Below, piece by piece: positions 11,101-24,090 of a stretch of 64,000 nucleotides of DNA. Below the pieces are notes generated by a model. The model searched no databases. It saw only the letters and a list, made by a program, of their open reading frames with translations, and was not told the DNA's origin. Made by a program: the position numbers and the translations under genes. The first letter of the stretch is position 1. Each line of letters starts with the position of its first letter. This stretch comes from Schizochytrium sp. TIO01 (Eukaryota > Sar > Bigyra > Thraustochytrida > Thraustochytriidae). The stretch is taken from assembly GCA_004764695.1 (NCBI GenBank), contig SMSO01000014.1:199148-263147 (forward strand), in the 5' to 3' direction.

Positions 11101-11999
11101 AAATCTATTTGTTTTTGCATCTTAATTTAAAAAGAAAAGAAAAGTGTTTTTTTTTTTTTTTTTAGTGGGTTACATTCAATTACGATGGATTCTTTTGACA
11201 AAAATTAAATGTACTAAATCAGCGTAAACTTCGGCTTTAGTGCTTTGGACTGATCTACAACTTGCGATCGCCAAGCCGTAGCACAAATGAGGTCATATCA
11301 TTGGGTCCACAATCGTGCCGGTTGCAAGGAGCTGTTCACAGTGCCTGATTTGAACGCTCCTTTGCAGAGCATCAAGTCAAGCAGTGAAGATCCTCCTGCT
11401 TCGTTTCTCATGTGCACCTCTGGGAACTCTTTGCGCACCACCACTTCTGTGGAGCTTCAACTGTGCTTTCTGTGGCGTTCTTTTCGTCACTCCCTTTCAT
11501 TGTTAGTTCTGTGGTCGTGAGGATAGCACGTACCTATAATAACATCATCGATGAGCCACTGAGTGAGTTATAAAACGTGCGGTTCTCGCGTGAGCCTTTT
11601 CTTCTCTTTGCGACACCACTATTTTAATTCTGCAACAGCGGGTTTCCAAAGAAGGTTGTTGATGGGTGCTTGCGTATTTTTAGTTAATTGACTGACTGAC
11701 TAAATAAATTATATTGGCTCGCCCACGGGGTTGCTGTTCCAGATTGGGCGTCCGACGGCAGTAGTAGTGCTGCTGCACATCGATGACGGCCTTCTTGGTT
11801 TTGTCACACCGGTGCAAATTCATTCGATCGTTGGGCTATGACCGTTCGCTTCTTTGTAAGTAAGTGGATGTTCGTTGTCTTCATGGCTCTTTCTCGTTAT
11901 CATAGATCGAAGTCACTTGATTGCGGTTGAGGAGTTCAAATCGATCCAGTACTGCTATAGCTTCATTATAGACAAATGCCAACGTGGTTCTCAATCCAA
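8108..11999. other. Non-coding spacer including a GC-rich block at about 9.25-9.75 kb
   Basis: Frames of up to 187 codons occur around 9256-9916, but they overlap each other on both strands, use non-ATG starts and contain no domain. They are explained by a local GC-rich block of about 450 bases with few stop codons. The rest is unremarkable AT-rich spacer with short TAGGTA-type motifs. Confidence 0.45.
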
Positions 12000-12096
12000 T
12001 TGACTGACTGACTGATTCACTAATTCACTGATCGACTGACTGACTGGCTGACTGACTGACTGACTGAATAAATGAATAAATGAATGACTGACTGGC
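12000..12096. repeat. CTGA/GAAT tetranucleotide tract
   Basis: An imperfect (CTGA)n run passes into (AATG)n. It is one of many four-base microsatellites in the window. Confidence 0.8.
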
Positions 12097-15000
12097 GTTT
12101 GCTCTTTCCTGCAAATCAAGCGTGAACATGCTCGAATTGCTATTCTGACTGCTTCCTGAACTCTTCCCGACTGGACTCGATCGCGCAGGGACCAAGTGCG
12201 GAAAAATTCCGCAGCTGCTAACTTTGCTTGCCTGAATTCAGTCTTTGGCTCGTTCATGGGAAGAACAATTAGAGCGATGCGAACCATCAGAGGAACGAAT
12301 CGTCATCACCTGCAGCCAAAACTTAGGAGAGCCTACTTCTCTAGAGATAACAAACGATCCACTCAATTAAAACGCGCCGCATTCGGCAGTTTCTCCACTC
12401 TACTACACTCACGAACCTTCATTCGTTTTTTATACTCTGGAGGTATACTGATCTCTTATAGCAGTAGTATGTACTGCATTGTCTGCTATATTCATTTTTA
12501 ATAAATGTTTACAATTTGATTTTAAAGTACTATATTCACCATAAAGTGAGGAACAAACCACAACAAGTAGCAGGAAATTAGCCAGCGAGAGAGTCTCTGC
12601 GGCGAACGAATGAATAATTGACTAACTGAGTATCAATTGATTCTCAAGTTGCATATTCTCACTGCCAGCTAGGTAGGTAGGTATCCGCTACTGCGTCGAG
12701 AAGTTAAAAGTGTCTTTATTCTTTTTTGCCGCTGTTCATGCCGCGAGATCGTCCGCCACAGGCAAGTGTTGCGCCTCCTTTTGGCAATTGAGTTTAAAAG
12801 AAAACTGATGGCACGTAATAAATTCTCGTCTTTTCTTTAGAATTCAAAGCAGTCATTCATTCGCTCCCGGCCGGCCGGAACTATGATGGAAACTAGCAGG
12901 GCCGAGTAATCTTGAATCATTCGCTCCAGCTACAACAACGATGCATTTCTCCGCAACGCACGAGCCTGTTTTCTGATCGACGAGTTGTTCTGATTCTAGA
13001 AGTAGCCAGAGCTCTATCTTTCCATGTTTATTTTATTTTAAAATTAAATCTATGAATATCAACAAGCCGTATAGAATTTCAATTAATGTATTTCCTTCTT
13101 CATTCACCTCTACAAATCATTTGATCGATCGATATTAAAAAAAAACTTACTCTCTCTGCAATACTGCGACTGATCAGTACCGGCGAGAACAGGGGCAAAC
13201 GTCCGCTGCGTTTCTCTGCACACGAGAGGGGGAGGTGCAATGGGCGGCAACTGGTGGAGGCCAAAGCGAGGGCGAAGAGCCCATGCATGTAGCGGCTTCT
13301 GGACGAGCAAACGCCGCGGCTCTCAGGTGCGACACGCATTTTTTCATTCCTCCTGTGCTCGTGTAAAGATGTGTGAAACGCGCTCCGCTTCATCGTCTTT
13401 GCCTCGTTCAAGTTAGTTTATTTCCTCCTTTCTGCACGAATGAAAAGCTCTTAGTCAGTTGATAATAGAAGAAGAAGAACTTTTTTATTGTTATTCCTTT
13501 TTTCTGTTATGTAGCAAGGGAGTGTGGAGATAAAAAAAGAGTTAAAGTTTATTTTTTCTTTTCCTAAAAAACCAGCAGCAATATTTAAAACAAGTTTAAA
13601 AAGAAAGGAGCGTGCAAAGCAAAACAAAGCAAAACTTTCTTTCTTCTTTTCAAAATTAGAAGAGTGTCTTTTTGTAATCAAAGCCTTCTTTTTCTTTTTC
13701 TTTTTTCAGGATTAGGGATCGAATCAAACGAAAAAAGGAAAGAGCACTTATTGCTCATCCATTCCATTCTAACTTGGAGTGCTCCTCTTCGTCTCCAGGT
13801 AGAGAGAGTCCTTCGGCTGGTTTGCGCAGCCGGTGTCGCCTCTCGCCTGGCTGGCTGGCCGCCTGCCCTCCCAAGCTCCGCAAGCCTCTCTAGAGTTAGA
13901 TTGGTCCTCTGCGCGGGTCTTCTCTGTCTGAGATGACGCAAGCAGGCCTTGCTGACGTCACTTTTGCTGCTCAAGCTCTGCCACATCGGTGGCGGGAGAC
14001 GACGATGGAAAAAATAGACAAATAGATGGATAGATAACTCGAGGACTCAGGAGAGAACAAACTTGGTCCAGACAAGACAAGGGCCGCTTCTGCGAAGAAG
14101 AAGCTAGCACGGACCGGATGCCGGCGACGAAGACGCGATGGCGATTGAACTGGAGTCGAGTTTGCCGCTATCCAAGAAGACTGTGCGTGCGTGTGCTGGC
14201 TGGAAGTGGAGTTTATGGCGATCATTCATTTATGATCGTCATAAATGATGCCATAAAGAAAGACGGAGGAAGAGCGTTGTTGGGTTGATAATACAAAGTT
14301 GGCGAAACCACCAGAAAATCCAAGACGAGAACAGAGGGAGGAGGGTGAATGAAGAGGAGACCGGGAAGGCAGGAAACGGCCGATTTCAGGGCGCCTTCTC
14401 TGCCGTCGCCCTCGTCCTGCTTTGTGTTCAATCAACTCTTGGTCTAGGCATTATCTAGTTTTCAAGTTCAATTTCTTCAGGTCGACTAGCTAAATGTACC
14501 ATTCTTAGTTTTTTCTTTGCCAGCTTTTGCAAGGCTTTGCTTTATGGTAGTCTCTCCTCTCTTAGAAAGGATGGAAGGTTTTCGAAGTAAAATAATATCA
14601 TTCGATCATCTTAAAGAAACACCGACATCTATTATGTTTAACTTTAAACGACAAAGTTTACTACTATTCTTTGGTAAAAGCCTCGCTAATGTTCTCTTGT
14701 TCTGCTTTGTTTTTCTTGCAAGTCTGCTTATGTGTGTAGTAGGGCTTCTTCTTTCGTTTCTTGAAGCGGGCCGACACGGGCGTGGCGGACCTGGCCTAAA
14801 AAGACGACAACAATCGCCAACACCAACAATCGCCAACTGGTGCATACGAATAAGGCTCAGCTGGGCGTACGAAGAGAGTGATCTTTCACTTCATCTCCAC
14901 TCCATGATTTAGCTCTAATAATACTCCATGCCTTTCGACGAATGATTCAAGTTGCGTCTTCCCGGCGAAGAACTGAGTCATTTCTGCTTGTTGCTATTGC

Positions 15001-16013
15001 TTGTTTTGCTGTTGCTATTGCTTCTTTGCTTTCGTTCACGGATGGAAGAATGTCCATTCGACGAGGCGGTGAGGAGGAGGGTGGTCTCCGGCCTGGCTGG
15101 TGCCTGCTCGGGCACGCACAATGAACTGCCAGGAAGTTGCGCTTGTGAACCGCTCAGGGCGCAACTCTGTTTGAAGAGTTGCGGCACGCTCTCTCGTTTC
15201 TTGTCCAATGTATCAAAAACGGATTTCGAAGGATGGTTTCTTTATTTATTGTTTTCATAAATAGATGTTTTCAGGAGCAACAACTCGACGAAAGAAAAGA
15301 AAAGCAAACAGGAACTTTAGCAAAACTATAATTACTAGAAATCATTGCTAAAGTGCAGCAGGTTTACAAAAATATATATATATAAAAAATGGAAACACCA
15401 GCAGTGCAGTGCTACTACTATCACTACCACTTTGCCATTACAACAAAGTGAGGCTCTTTGTTCAAACACTGACGGCTAAAATGAGGCTGATCACAGTTTT
15501 AAAGTTCCTCGTTTCGGAGCGAAAGTTGATTACTAGGAGAGGTAGTTATTGTGATTGAAGCCGGATCTCCGCCAATCATTGGGTCTTTTAGGACACGATT
15601 GAGGCTACCTTAAATGTCCTCTTGTCTTCTTTTCACTTGCAAGGTCATTAGAGAACCATAGGTTGTTAAATTTTCAATACAGTATTTCTCACCAAACAAA
15701 CAAGCAAGCAAACAAGCAGGGAAGCAAACAAAGAACCGATCGACAAGAAGAGCTAAAGCTCAGTGAGACAGGCGTAGGAACTGGCCAAGAGCTTTATACA
15801 AAAAAAAATAGAAAATGATCCACTGTAATATTAAAGTACCAAAGAACAACGCTCGGAAGATTGCAGCTTGATAGCTGAGGCGATTGACTAATACTGCTTT
15901 GCAAAAACCAACCAACTTACAATTGAGAACTCCGCTCTGGCTGGCAATCTGGCTGGCGGCCTGCGTTCCTCTGTTAATCATTAAACTGCTTGTTCATTTT
16001 CTTTCTTGCTTAT
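12097..16013. other. Non-coding spacer
   Basis: No convincing gene. GAGG/GGCT-rich patches near 13.2-14.4 kb create short frames on both strands without domains. TAGGTAGGTAGGTA occurs near 12671-12684, and CAAGCAAGCAAACAAGCA near 15701-15718. Confidence 0.45.
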
Positions 16014-16056
16014 CTGGCTGGTTGGTTGGCTGGCTGGCTGGCTAGCTGGCTAGCTG
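16014..16056. repeat. TGGC tetranucleotide tract
   Basis: GGCT repeats with TTGG and CTAG variants, 43 bases. Confidence 0.75.
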
Positions 16057-18643
16057 GGTGACTTTCCATCAGTAAACTCAAAAGGCGAGGAGATCATTAT
16101 CTGGAATTCGCTCCGCTTGTGGGACAAGTACAACTCTACTGAGAAAGCGATAGATAAAAATGATTATTCAAAACCATTGAATATACAACGAAGAGGATCA
16201 GTAGAACCAGTAGCAGACTAAAGTTTATCCAAATGTAGGCATCCATTGGAAGAGCGAACTACACATAATAAGTAAGCGTGGTGTGATGTTTATTTTATAA
16301 AATTAAAATATAGCGAGGTGAAAATAACGTAAAACACAAGAACAATAACGTCCTTAAACTGCGGCTCACAATTGTTTTCATAGCTGAGGTGATATAAGCC
16401 AGTTACTTCAGTGGGCTCAGGCTGGTTGCAGCAAAAACTAACTAGTAGAATATCGTGCGCGTGGACGAGCGATGGACGCCCACTGGAATGTGTGCGATAG
16501 GCACTCTTAAAAACAAATCATGGACAACAAGTAAGTTGGCCAGTCAACCTCTTTCTGTTGGCAAGTTGAATTCGGTATGAGCCATGAGCCATGAGCTGTA
16601 GCTAAAACTAACTACAGCTTGAGATGCTGGCAAGCAATATGATACGGCGTGGATGCGCAGGCAGTTTTAGCTGCCAGGCTGAGCAGGAGGACATTTCATT
16701 CTTGGATTTTTTCGTGGGTGGCAAGTTCATGACTGCCAAAACCATTTTCAGCAAGTCGGAATGGAATTATCTCACGCTCTGCAAATGGATAAAATACGCA
16801 AGGTAAAGAAAGTTACTGGAAATTCGCGTGGCAATGGCCCCAAGGAACAAGTGACAGAAGAGATGGATCAGGGGTAGCAGTGAACAGCGACAGAAGTTAG
16901 CGGAAAACAAATGCCCCTGAATAGAGAACCCACTGGCCATAGCGCAGCAAGTTGGCCCAGCTTTTCAACCATTATTCATAAAATTACCCTCAAAAGATGA
17001 GATACGTTTTATACTCGAACGTTTCCAGGCTAGATCATTTATCAAGCGGTACAGAGCATAATGTTTTTATGTACTATATGCAAGCAAGCCCCAACGCCCC
17101 TTCCATAGGGCGAACCCCAAGGTTTCTGGTCTTGAGTTCTTCTGAGTTTATTAATGATGCCGTTGACTTTATGTAAGTAATTGCCAAGTGTCCGACAGCG
17201 AGTGAATGCCTGGTTCTTCTAGTTCTTCATGAGTATCAACGGAAAGCCTTGTTTGTATTTGTCAATAATTCTGCTGTGACTACTTTTCAGGTATGAAAAG
17301 AGGATCAGGCCAGCTGCGCCACGACTCTGTGGTACGAAACTGCTGTTCCATGGGAGGGATAATCAATCTTGCAGAAAGGTCCAAAAACCTTGGCCTAAGA
17401 TTATACCTCTCCTCGTCGACCATAAGATACTGTTCACCTTGTCTGTTATAAGGAGTTTCCGTCCAGGCAGAACCCGCGGTTTTACGTACGCACCATGGGC
17501 CTTTCGCCATATACAACGGTTCAACAAACTTAGTGCTACCACCGAATTATAACCAAAACCTTCTGCCCGTTTCAACCCACCGCGACGGGTTTGTGCAAGC
17601 ATAATCAGCTGCAACAAACATATTGGCAACCTCACACAGACAGACAGCCAGACAGACAGATAATCCTGTAGCTTAGGGTTAAACATGCTGGTCGACTATG
17701 GCCGCGGGAGGACCTGATTGCTTGGAATGTAGCATATTACTTTGCACCCAACTTTTTTTTCTTTTTTTAAAACAGGTGAGTGGGTTCCCCTTTGGTTCCC
17801 TGAAAAGGGCATATACGACGTAAAGCTCATTCATTCGTTCTTTCAGCTCATCAGCATCTATTTTCAATTCGTCACTTTGCATCAAACAGAGTTTTGATTT
17901 ATCAAATATTAATTTTTATAATTTTATTGAGACTTTTCATGAACATTTTAATTTTTTTAATTACTTTAAGATGCAAAACTAAACATTTATATATAATATT
18001 TTTAAGTTGATTTTAAAAAAAAGGCAAATTAATAAATTAATAAAAACCATAAAGAAACAGAATTTTCACTTTGGGGTTGCTCTTTGAAAAAAGCAAAAAA
18101 AAAACTACAATGAAAACAAAAAAACGTGGTGGCAATTGATAAATTATAAATAAAACAATAAAACTTTGTTTAATAAAAAAAATACTAAAACTAATAAATA
18201 AGAATAAATGCTTACCGATATCAGGAATGCATGCACCCAGTCGGGCGTCTTTGACATAAACTGGGAGGGACCCACAGATCTTGCGTACCTTCAGCCAGCG
18301 AGAGCAAACTTGAGTGAGTTTGCTTCTGATACCGTACTTCTCATTCAATTTTCCGATACCTCATCACCCAACGATTTCCTTTCGTTCAATTTGATTTGGC
18401 TACCCTTTTGCAAGAGCTTCGCTTGCTTGGCATGCGTGCATGGTCTCGGAACTCGCAAGTGTAGACCGCAAAAAGGGGTGAATTACAACAAGCAAGTCTT
18501 CAACTTGCAAGCCTTGGTCCGAAGAGATCGAAAGCTGTTTCCTGGAACCTAAGGTTTCAGTTTTATAAAAAGGAGACTCACCTTGCTCCTCGAGAACCAG
18601 TAAGCACAAAATCCTCTATCAGACATGCATTACCTCCCAAACA
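16057..18643. other. Non-coding spacer with a small inverted repeat
   Basis: No gene recognised. Near 16592-16618 there is a perfect stem of AGCTGTAG and CTACAGCT around a 10-base loop. The segment at about 17.9-18.2 kb is strongly AT-rich. Confidence 0.45.
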
Positions 18644-18665
18644 CATTCATTCATTCATTCATTCA
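18644..18665. repeat. ATTC tetranucleotide repeat
   Basis: About five perfect ATTC units. Confidence 0.75.
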
Positions 18666-18853
18666 CTCTTGATTATTTATCATTAACAGGTAAATAAATG
18701 AACAGCCCTAGTCTCACCTCTGGCCTGGCTGAGCGGAAGAAGACCAAGTCAAAAAAGCAACGAGATCCTTCCCTCCGCAACTAAATGCAACCTTGGCGGC
18801 CGGGAACCTGGAGGCCAAGGATGCCAGACCCGAGGCCGCCGTCTCCACTAACT

Positions 18854-18879
18854 GACCGACCGACCGACCGACCGACCGA
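18854..18879. repeat. GACC tetranucleotide repeat
   Basis: About six perfect GACC units in a GC-rich stretch. Confidence 0.75.
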
Positions 18880-20346
18880 GCAAGTGCTCCATATTCCACG
18901 TAGCATAGATGTCCGCATGTTATCAATTGAACGGTGATCTGTCGCTCTGCACTAGTTTTCCAATACTAGGAAAAAGGGCACTTTGAGAAGAGTTGAGCGT
19001 ATAGATGCATGAATGGATGCATAAATGAAAGAATAAATGAATGAATGTATAAACGAATGAATGTACGCGAATATACCGACGCTGGTCTTTTCAAGGTTAG
19101 CTAATCAAAGTTCCTGTTTGCCTCAGCGGTGGCTGTGGTGATATTTGTAGCTAGCCAAGTTCTAACCTACTGCACTCACTGGTCAGTTAGATTGTTTGAA
19201 GATGTAGAATACCTTTGTTTTCTTGTTTTCTAAATCAAAAATCAAAGAAGATGGAGTTAGTGTTGGAGGGGCTCAGTGTCGCTTCAGAGAAGATATACTT
19301 ATTCCGCCTCTGTGACTGTGACTGGTTCGACCGCTAGCCAGCAAGGGAGCAGCGAGTATGCGCGCGCCTCTTTCTGGCCTGCCATGTTCTAAGAGATGAG
19401 GAGGATTGTGATCGCAAATAAAATAAATAAGTTAGGAACTGCACTAACTCCAGAGCGAGACGCCATTCTCTTTTTCTTTGCTTTTGCTCGGACTGACTGG
19501 AAATTCCTCCTCTCCTCAGTTTAAAAAAAAAAAAAAAAAACACGAAAAAGAGCTAGAAGAGCAAATGAAGAAGTGAGTTGCAGCTATTCACTCATGACGA
19601 GAACGTTCCTGCTTGCGGCCGATCTTATAAATAAACAAAGGCAGCATTCTCTCGTTTTTGTGCTTCACATTTGGGATCACCACTCGGAATTGTGGCACAT
19701 CTGAAAGCTCGCCTCTTTGCCATGTAAGTGCATATACTTAATCTAAAACAATTTTATTAAAACACTTAAAACAATAAAATATAAAAATTATATTTTAAAA
19801 TAAAAATATTTTGCCTACTAGAACAAGGCAGGCATGCAGTACCTAGGTAGGTAGGTACCTCTTCTGCTGTAATTGCTCCCTCCTTCGTGCTCTCGGCAGC
19901 GACATTGCTGTCAACCTCCCTCCCTCGCCGCATTGTTATCAATCAGGGCCAAGCAGTAAGCAAAAACCCGCGAGTGAGCAAGATAGTAAGCAAGATAGCA
20001 AGCAAGCAAGTGTGCGCAAGTGCGACAGTGAGCAGGCTTTAGGCAGCCGCAAAGCAGAAAGAAAAAAGAAAAGAAAAAAAGTGCGCGACTTGTGACTTCT
20101 CTCTGTTCGATTGTTGAAACCCAAGCAAGGGAACGAACGGGAATGGAAAGACCACCTAAGTTTAACTCACTCGCGACAAATCGATTAGACTGATTGGAAC
20201 GCACACTTATTAGCCTAGCCAGCCATCGGCTTCTTTCTTTATTTGTTTATTTCTATAAGCACATGTTGAGCTGCTTGCTACCAAAGAGGGCCGTGAACCC
20301 TGAAAAACCTTCCTTTGCCTTTAATTTACTTACTGTTTGCCTCAGG
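18880..20346. other. Non-coding spacer
   Basis: No gene recognised. It contains GAAT-type repeats at about 19.02-19.07 kb, a CTAGGTAGGTAGGTACC copy near 19843-19859, and CAAG-rich text near 19.98-20.01 kb. Confidence 0.45.
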
Positions 20347-20348
20347 TA

Positions 20349-20376
20349 GGTACTTACTTACTTACTTACTTACTTA
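20349..20376. repeat. ACTT tetranucleotide repeat
   Basis: Seven ACTT units directly following a CAGGTAGGT motif. Confidence 0.75.
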
Positions 20377-21872
20377 GTACACACTGATGGCGGTACAGTC
20401 AGTCAGAGTCAGAGTGCCTGAGCCCGTCAGGAGCGAGGTTCCCTTTTGCACGCTCTCTCGGCCCAAGACGATCTTGCGCTCCAAGTCACTTGATCGGCTG
20501 ATCGCTTTAGATTGCTTTGCTTTGGATCGTCCTTGCATCCATCCAGCCATCCATCCAATCGCACTTCATTCGTCCATGAATGAGTTCGAAGCCCTACTAC
20601 ATACACTAAAGAAGAAAGCTTTGCTTATAAAGTTCAAGAAGCAGTCGAGGGTCGGGTCCATGCAGCACCTTTGCTGGACGCTCCTCCTGCTGCAGCCGGG
20701 CCTTGGTGAGCAAGACCAGCTCATGGTGGCGAGGAGAACGCTCACTTGAATGCGCACTGATTGATTCCGGCTGTGGCTGAAGATGGATGGCACAACCTAT
20801 GTTTCGATGCGAAGGACTTGGAGTTGGAGATTCTCGATCTTCAGATGGTGTGTACCGCCTCTTTCTACCATCGCTATCGCCACTAACTATAAACAACTAA
20901 AAAGTCAAAACAGTGGAGTAGAATCGCATGAACCGAGCCGTCTGCGTGAAGACCCGCCCCTTGAGGCATGTAGGTACTTAGAGCTTCAAGCTGCTCAGAC
21001 TTGTGCTCATTTCGAGGAGTGGAGAAAGTTTTCCACGAAACCAAAAGTGCCTTTCTCGAAACAGTGGTGCGTGAAAAGTGAGGCTTTTGCTGTTGTTTGT
21101 TGAGAAGTGCTCATCAATGGATCACCACCAAGCTGGCCAGCGGGGAAAGTCCCAGTCTTTCCGCGCCGCAACCAGGGCTCAGCCTAGTGTGCAGCGGTGA
21201 GTGACGAAGCCTGAGCAGAAAGCGGCGTTGGACCGTAAAAGCAAACGCAAGCAAGCAACTAACCAGCGTCCACCTGCAGCATTCGCTGAGGGTGTCTGGA
21301 TCCTTGCCGGGGGCGCCAAGGTCGACCTCTGGGAGCATGAATTGCATTTCCTCAAAGAGCAACCAACGAGAAACAAGAGAGGGTGTGTACCACAGTGTGC
21401 CCCCCTGGGAGACTGTCGAGATTCACGTGATGATAAAGAAGTTTTCTTCTGTGGCTATTCAGCCGCTATTACCTCTAATCGTATTGAGGAAGAGCAAAAG
21501 AGAATAAACAAAGAAACAAAGAAACAAGTAATCAAACTCGCCCGCCAAAGCCTCGTCCTGTAAACGTGCGTTGTTGAAACCTGCGCAAACTGGCAAACCA
21601 TTGGTGCTTCTTCTTTACAGCTTGCGGCGTTGCTGGGGATGTCTTTGCTGCATACAAGTGTGCCAGTAGGTAGGTCGTATCCCAGCAGAGGGAGGAGAAA
21701 CTCCGCCATTCATTGAGAGTGCGAAACTGTGCTGCGACGATAATTAGGCGTGCGCTCCATCCAGAATAAGCTTTGCGTGGTGGTCACCAAACTGTGCGTG
21801 GCAACCCAAAGTCTTTGCGTAAATGACAACGCAGAGGGGGCTTACGGCCCAGAGTGCGTGCGAATGATTGAA
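20377..21872. other. Non-coding spacer of more balanced base composition
   Basis: Several overlapping frames of 60-120 codons lie on both strands (for example 20387-20749 and 21201-21563). None shows a domain, and they mirror each other across strands, so they look like chance frames in GC-balanced DNA. Confidence 0.4.
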
Positions 21873-21904
21873 CGATCAAGCGATCAAGCGATCAAGCGAT
21901 CAAG
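21873..21904. repeat. Perfect 8-bp tandem repeat (CGATCAAG x4)
   Basis: Four perfect tandem copies of CGATCAAG, followed by a GCGA-like tail. Confidence 0.85.
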
Positions 21905-22151
21905 CGAGCGAGTGAAACTGTGCTTCGGTTCAACGTCGTCATTCACCATCTCACTTGCAGCGGCGAAGTTTCTTCGGCTCGGCAACACCATGCGTTTATT
22001 CCTGCTTGCTTGGAACATCATCTTCGGGAATGCTCAAGTTCGCGCTCAATTCGTAAGCAAAAGCAAGCTTGGCGAAACAACGAGCGTAGCAAAACATGTC
22101 TCTGTGACACGGAGTTTGTAATGAAGGGAAGGTTTTAGAGTCATGTCGCAC

Positions 22152-22177
22152 GAAGAAGAAGAAGAAGAAGAAGAAGA
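22152..22177. repeat. GAA trinucleotide repeat
   Basis: About eight GAA units. Confidence 0.8.
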
Positions 22178-22556
22178 CCAACCTGTGCTCGACCCACTTG
22201 TCGAAACCAGCGTTCGCTTCCTTGCAAAGGTGCAAAAGAAACTATAGCAGAATGAAGTACAGCCAACTCTTCAACGTCGTTGGCTCATAATGATTGGCGC
22301 CAAACGAGAAACCACACACGAGAAACAGGAACTACTTGCTGCCTGTCTCACAGGGGTACACACCCCTCGCTCATTCATCCACTCTGTCTCCTTGTTATTT
22401 TCCTCCTCTCTTTTTCGTAGAATGTAATGCACTGAAAAAAGGTGGTACTTGCTAGCCGTATTGGTTGGCCGCCACCTCGATTTCGATTCCATCTTTCTCG
22501 CTGGTTCCCTCCTCAGATGAACAACGCGTAGGAAGTACGCCTCAGTGAACCCTTCC

Positions 22557-22596
22557 AAGCAAGCAAGCGAGCGAGCGAGCGAGCTATATATAGCTC
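22557..22596. repeat. CAAG/GCGA repeats ending in a 16-bp palindrome
   Basis: CAAG units pass into GCGA units and then into the perfect palindrome GAGCTATATATAGCTC (22581-22596). The palindrome has a TATATA core but no gene follows it. Confidence 0.6.
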
Positions 22597-23155
22597 TGAC
22601 CACGCTAAAGTGACATTATTGCCTTCAACTTAGAGAGGGATCAACTTTGAAAGGTTCCTGAGATATCCGAATCAGCGAAAGTAGCGGCGCAAACATGTCC
22701 GATTGAAGTAGGAACCGACACATTGTATCACGGATAGCTTTTAATTATTATTATTTCTAATTTGAAGATGCATGTATTGCTTTCCAACGACGAAGAAGAG
22801 AAACCTTGTTTTTGAAGTTATTCGAACGCAGCCTCAATAGCCGATATCTTGCGTCTCGTGATAACGATTCCATCAGTTCTTCTTTGCTTGTTTGTTCCTT
22901 TGTTTGGTGAGGCCGTATTTTTTCACTAGCAAAATAATAATAATAATAGGTAATAATGATATGGAGAAGTTATATATAGCCCCACATGTTTGTTTGTTTT
23001 ATTTTGTTTTGTTTTGTTTTTTTATTAATTAATTAATTAAAATGTTTTATAAAAAATGTATATAAAACGATACCTTAGTAATACCTTGTGCGTTTTAAAT
23101 CAAATTAAACAGAATATTATTTTATAAGTAAACAAGTGAAACAAAGTATTTCCCT
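22597..23155. other. AT-rich spacer
   Basis: No gene. It contains TTTG runs near 22989-23021 and TTAA repeats near 23025-23040. Confidence 0.5.
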
Positions 23156-23446
23156 CTAAAAACTAGAGCTTTGAAACATGTAAAAGAAACCAACATTGGA
23201 GACTCCGACTTGTCTCTCAGTGGTAGCATCTTTTAGAGCCTTCACCAGTATCGGAAAGGTGAAATCGAACGATCCAACACCTGGCTCTCTTTCTTTGAGT
23301 TGCAAAAAGAGGACTTGCGCGGAAACATGTGGGATTGAGTGCTCCAGAGGAACGTTTCCACTTTCAACGCACGCTTGCGTAGCTTCATCAAGGAGGTTTA
23401 TTATCTTGTTTATGAAATTTGGTTGTTCGCGATTTAGAAAAACCAA
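23156..23446 (-). pseudogene. GCN1-like HEAT-repeat gene fragment
   Basis: A 96-codon minus-strand frame with protein-like composition, beginning at a TTG codon (no ATG) and ending at a TAG. The segment GSFDFTFPILVKALKD resembles the SF.F.FPI...L signature of GCN1, the ribosome-associated HEAT-repeat activator of the eIF2alpha kinase GCN2. The preceding text (NFINKIINLLDEATQACVE) fits an amphipathic HEAT helix. GCN1 is usually over 2,000 residues, so this is at best a tiny piece. I see no continuing exons on either side, so it is probably a relic or duplicated fragment. The family match is from memory of a short motif and could be wrong. Confidence 0.35.
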
Positions 23447-23453
23447 AGAATAG

Positions 23454-24090
23454 AATTCAATTGTTAATTTTAGTTTTTAAGTTTTTTTTTTAATTATTTA
23501 AAAAGTGAGGGACAAACTGAGATCGTTACAAAAAGGCTCTGGGTATTTCCAATTTTATGTATGTAATTATTGTTTTTATTTATCCTCTTTTGGTTTTCTT
23601 AATTTATTTTTAAAAAAACAGCAACCGCCTGAGGGATGAGCAAATACAAAAAGATAAAACCAACTCGAAAAAAGATAATGAGGTTTATGACTGCTGTTTG
23701 AAATAATAAGGAAGAATCAGCGAAACCACAACTGCGGCCTCACCAATTCGTAGGTGAACATGGCCGCAGCACAACGAGCGGGCTTCCTCCCGCGGGTCTA
23801 CAAAGCTTTCGTGCTCTGCTAGCTCCCTTCCGCGACCACCTTCAAATCTGAGCCCGATTTCTTCAATCTCCGCCCTTGAAAATAAATAATGAAGAAGCCT
23901 TTTTCCATAGAGGCAAGCTTTGTTTGTTCCTTTGTTTCAAGTTTGTTTCTTTCTTTTATTGTGAATGCAGAATTCGAAGCGGGGGGGGAAGAATTGAAAG
24001 AAACAAAGAAAAGAAACAAAGAATCATAGATAAAGAAACTTGAAACGAGAGGAATTATTTTGAAGAAACAGGCTCAACCCGATCCTTTTG
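23454..24090. other. Non-coding spacer
   Basis: AT-rich, with no gene recognised. A run of nine G occurs near 23981-23989. Confidence 0.5.
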
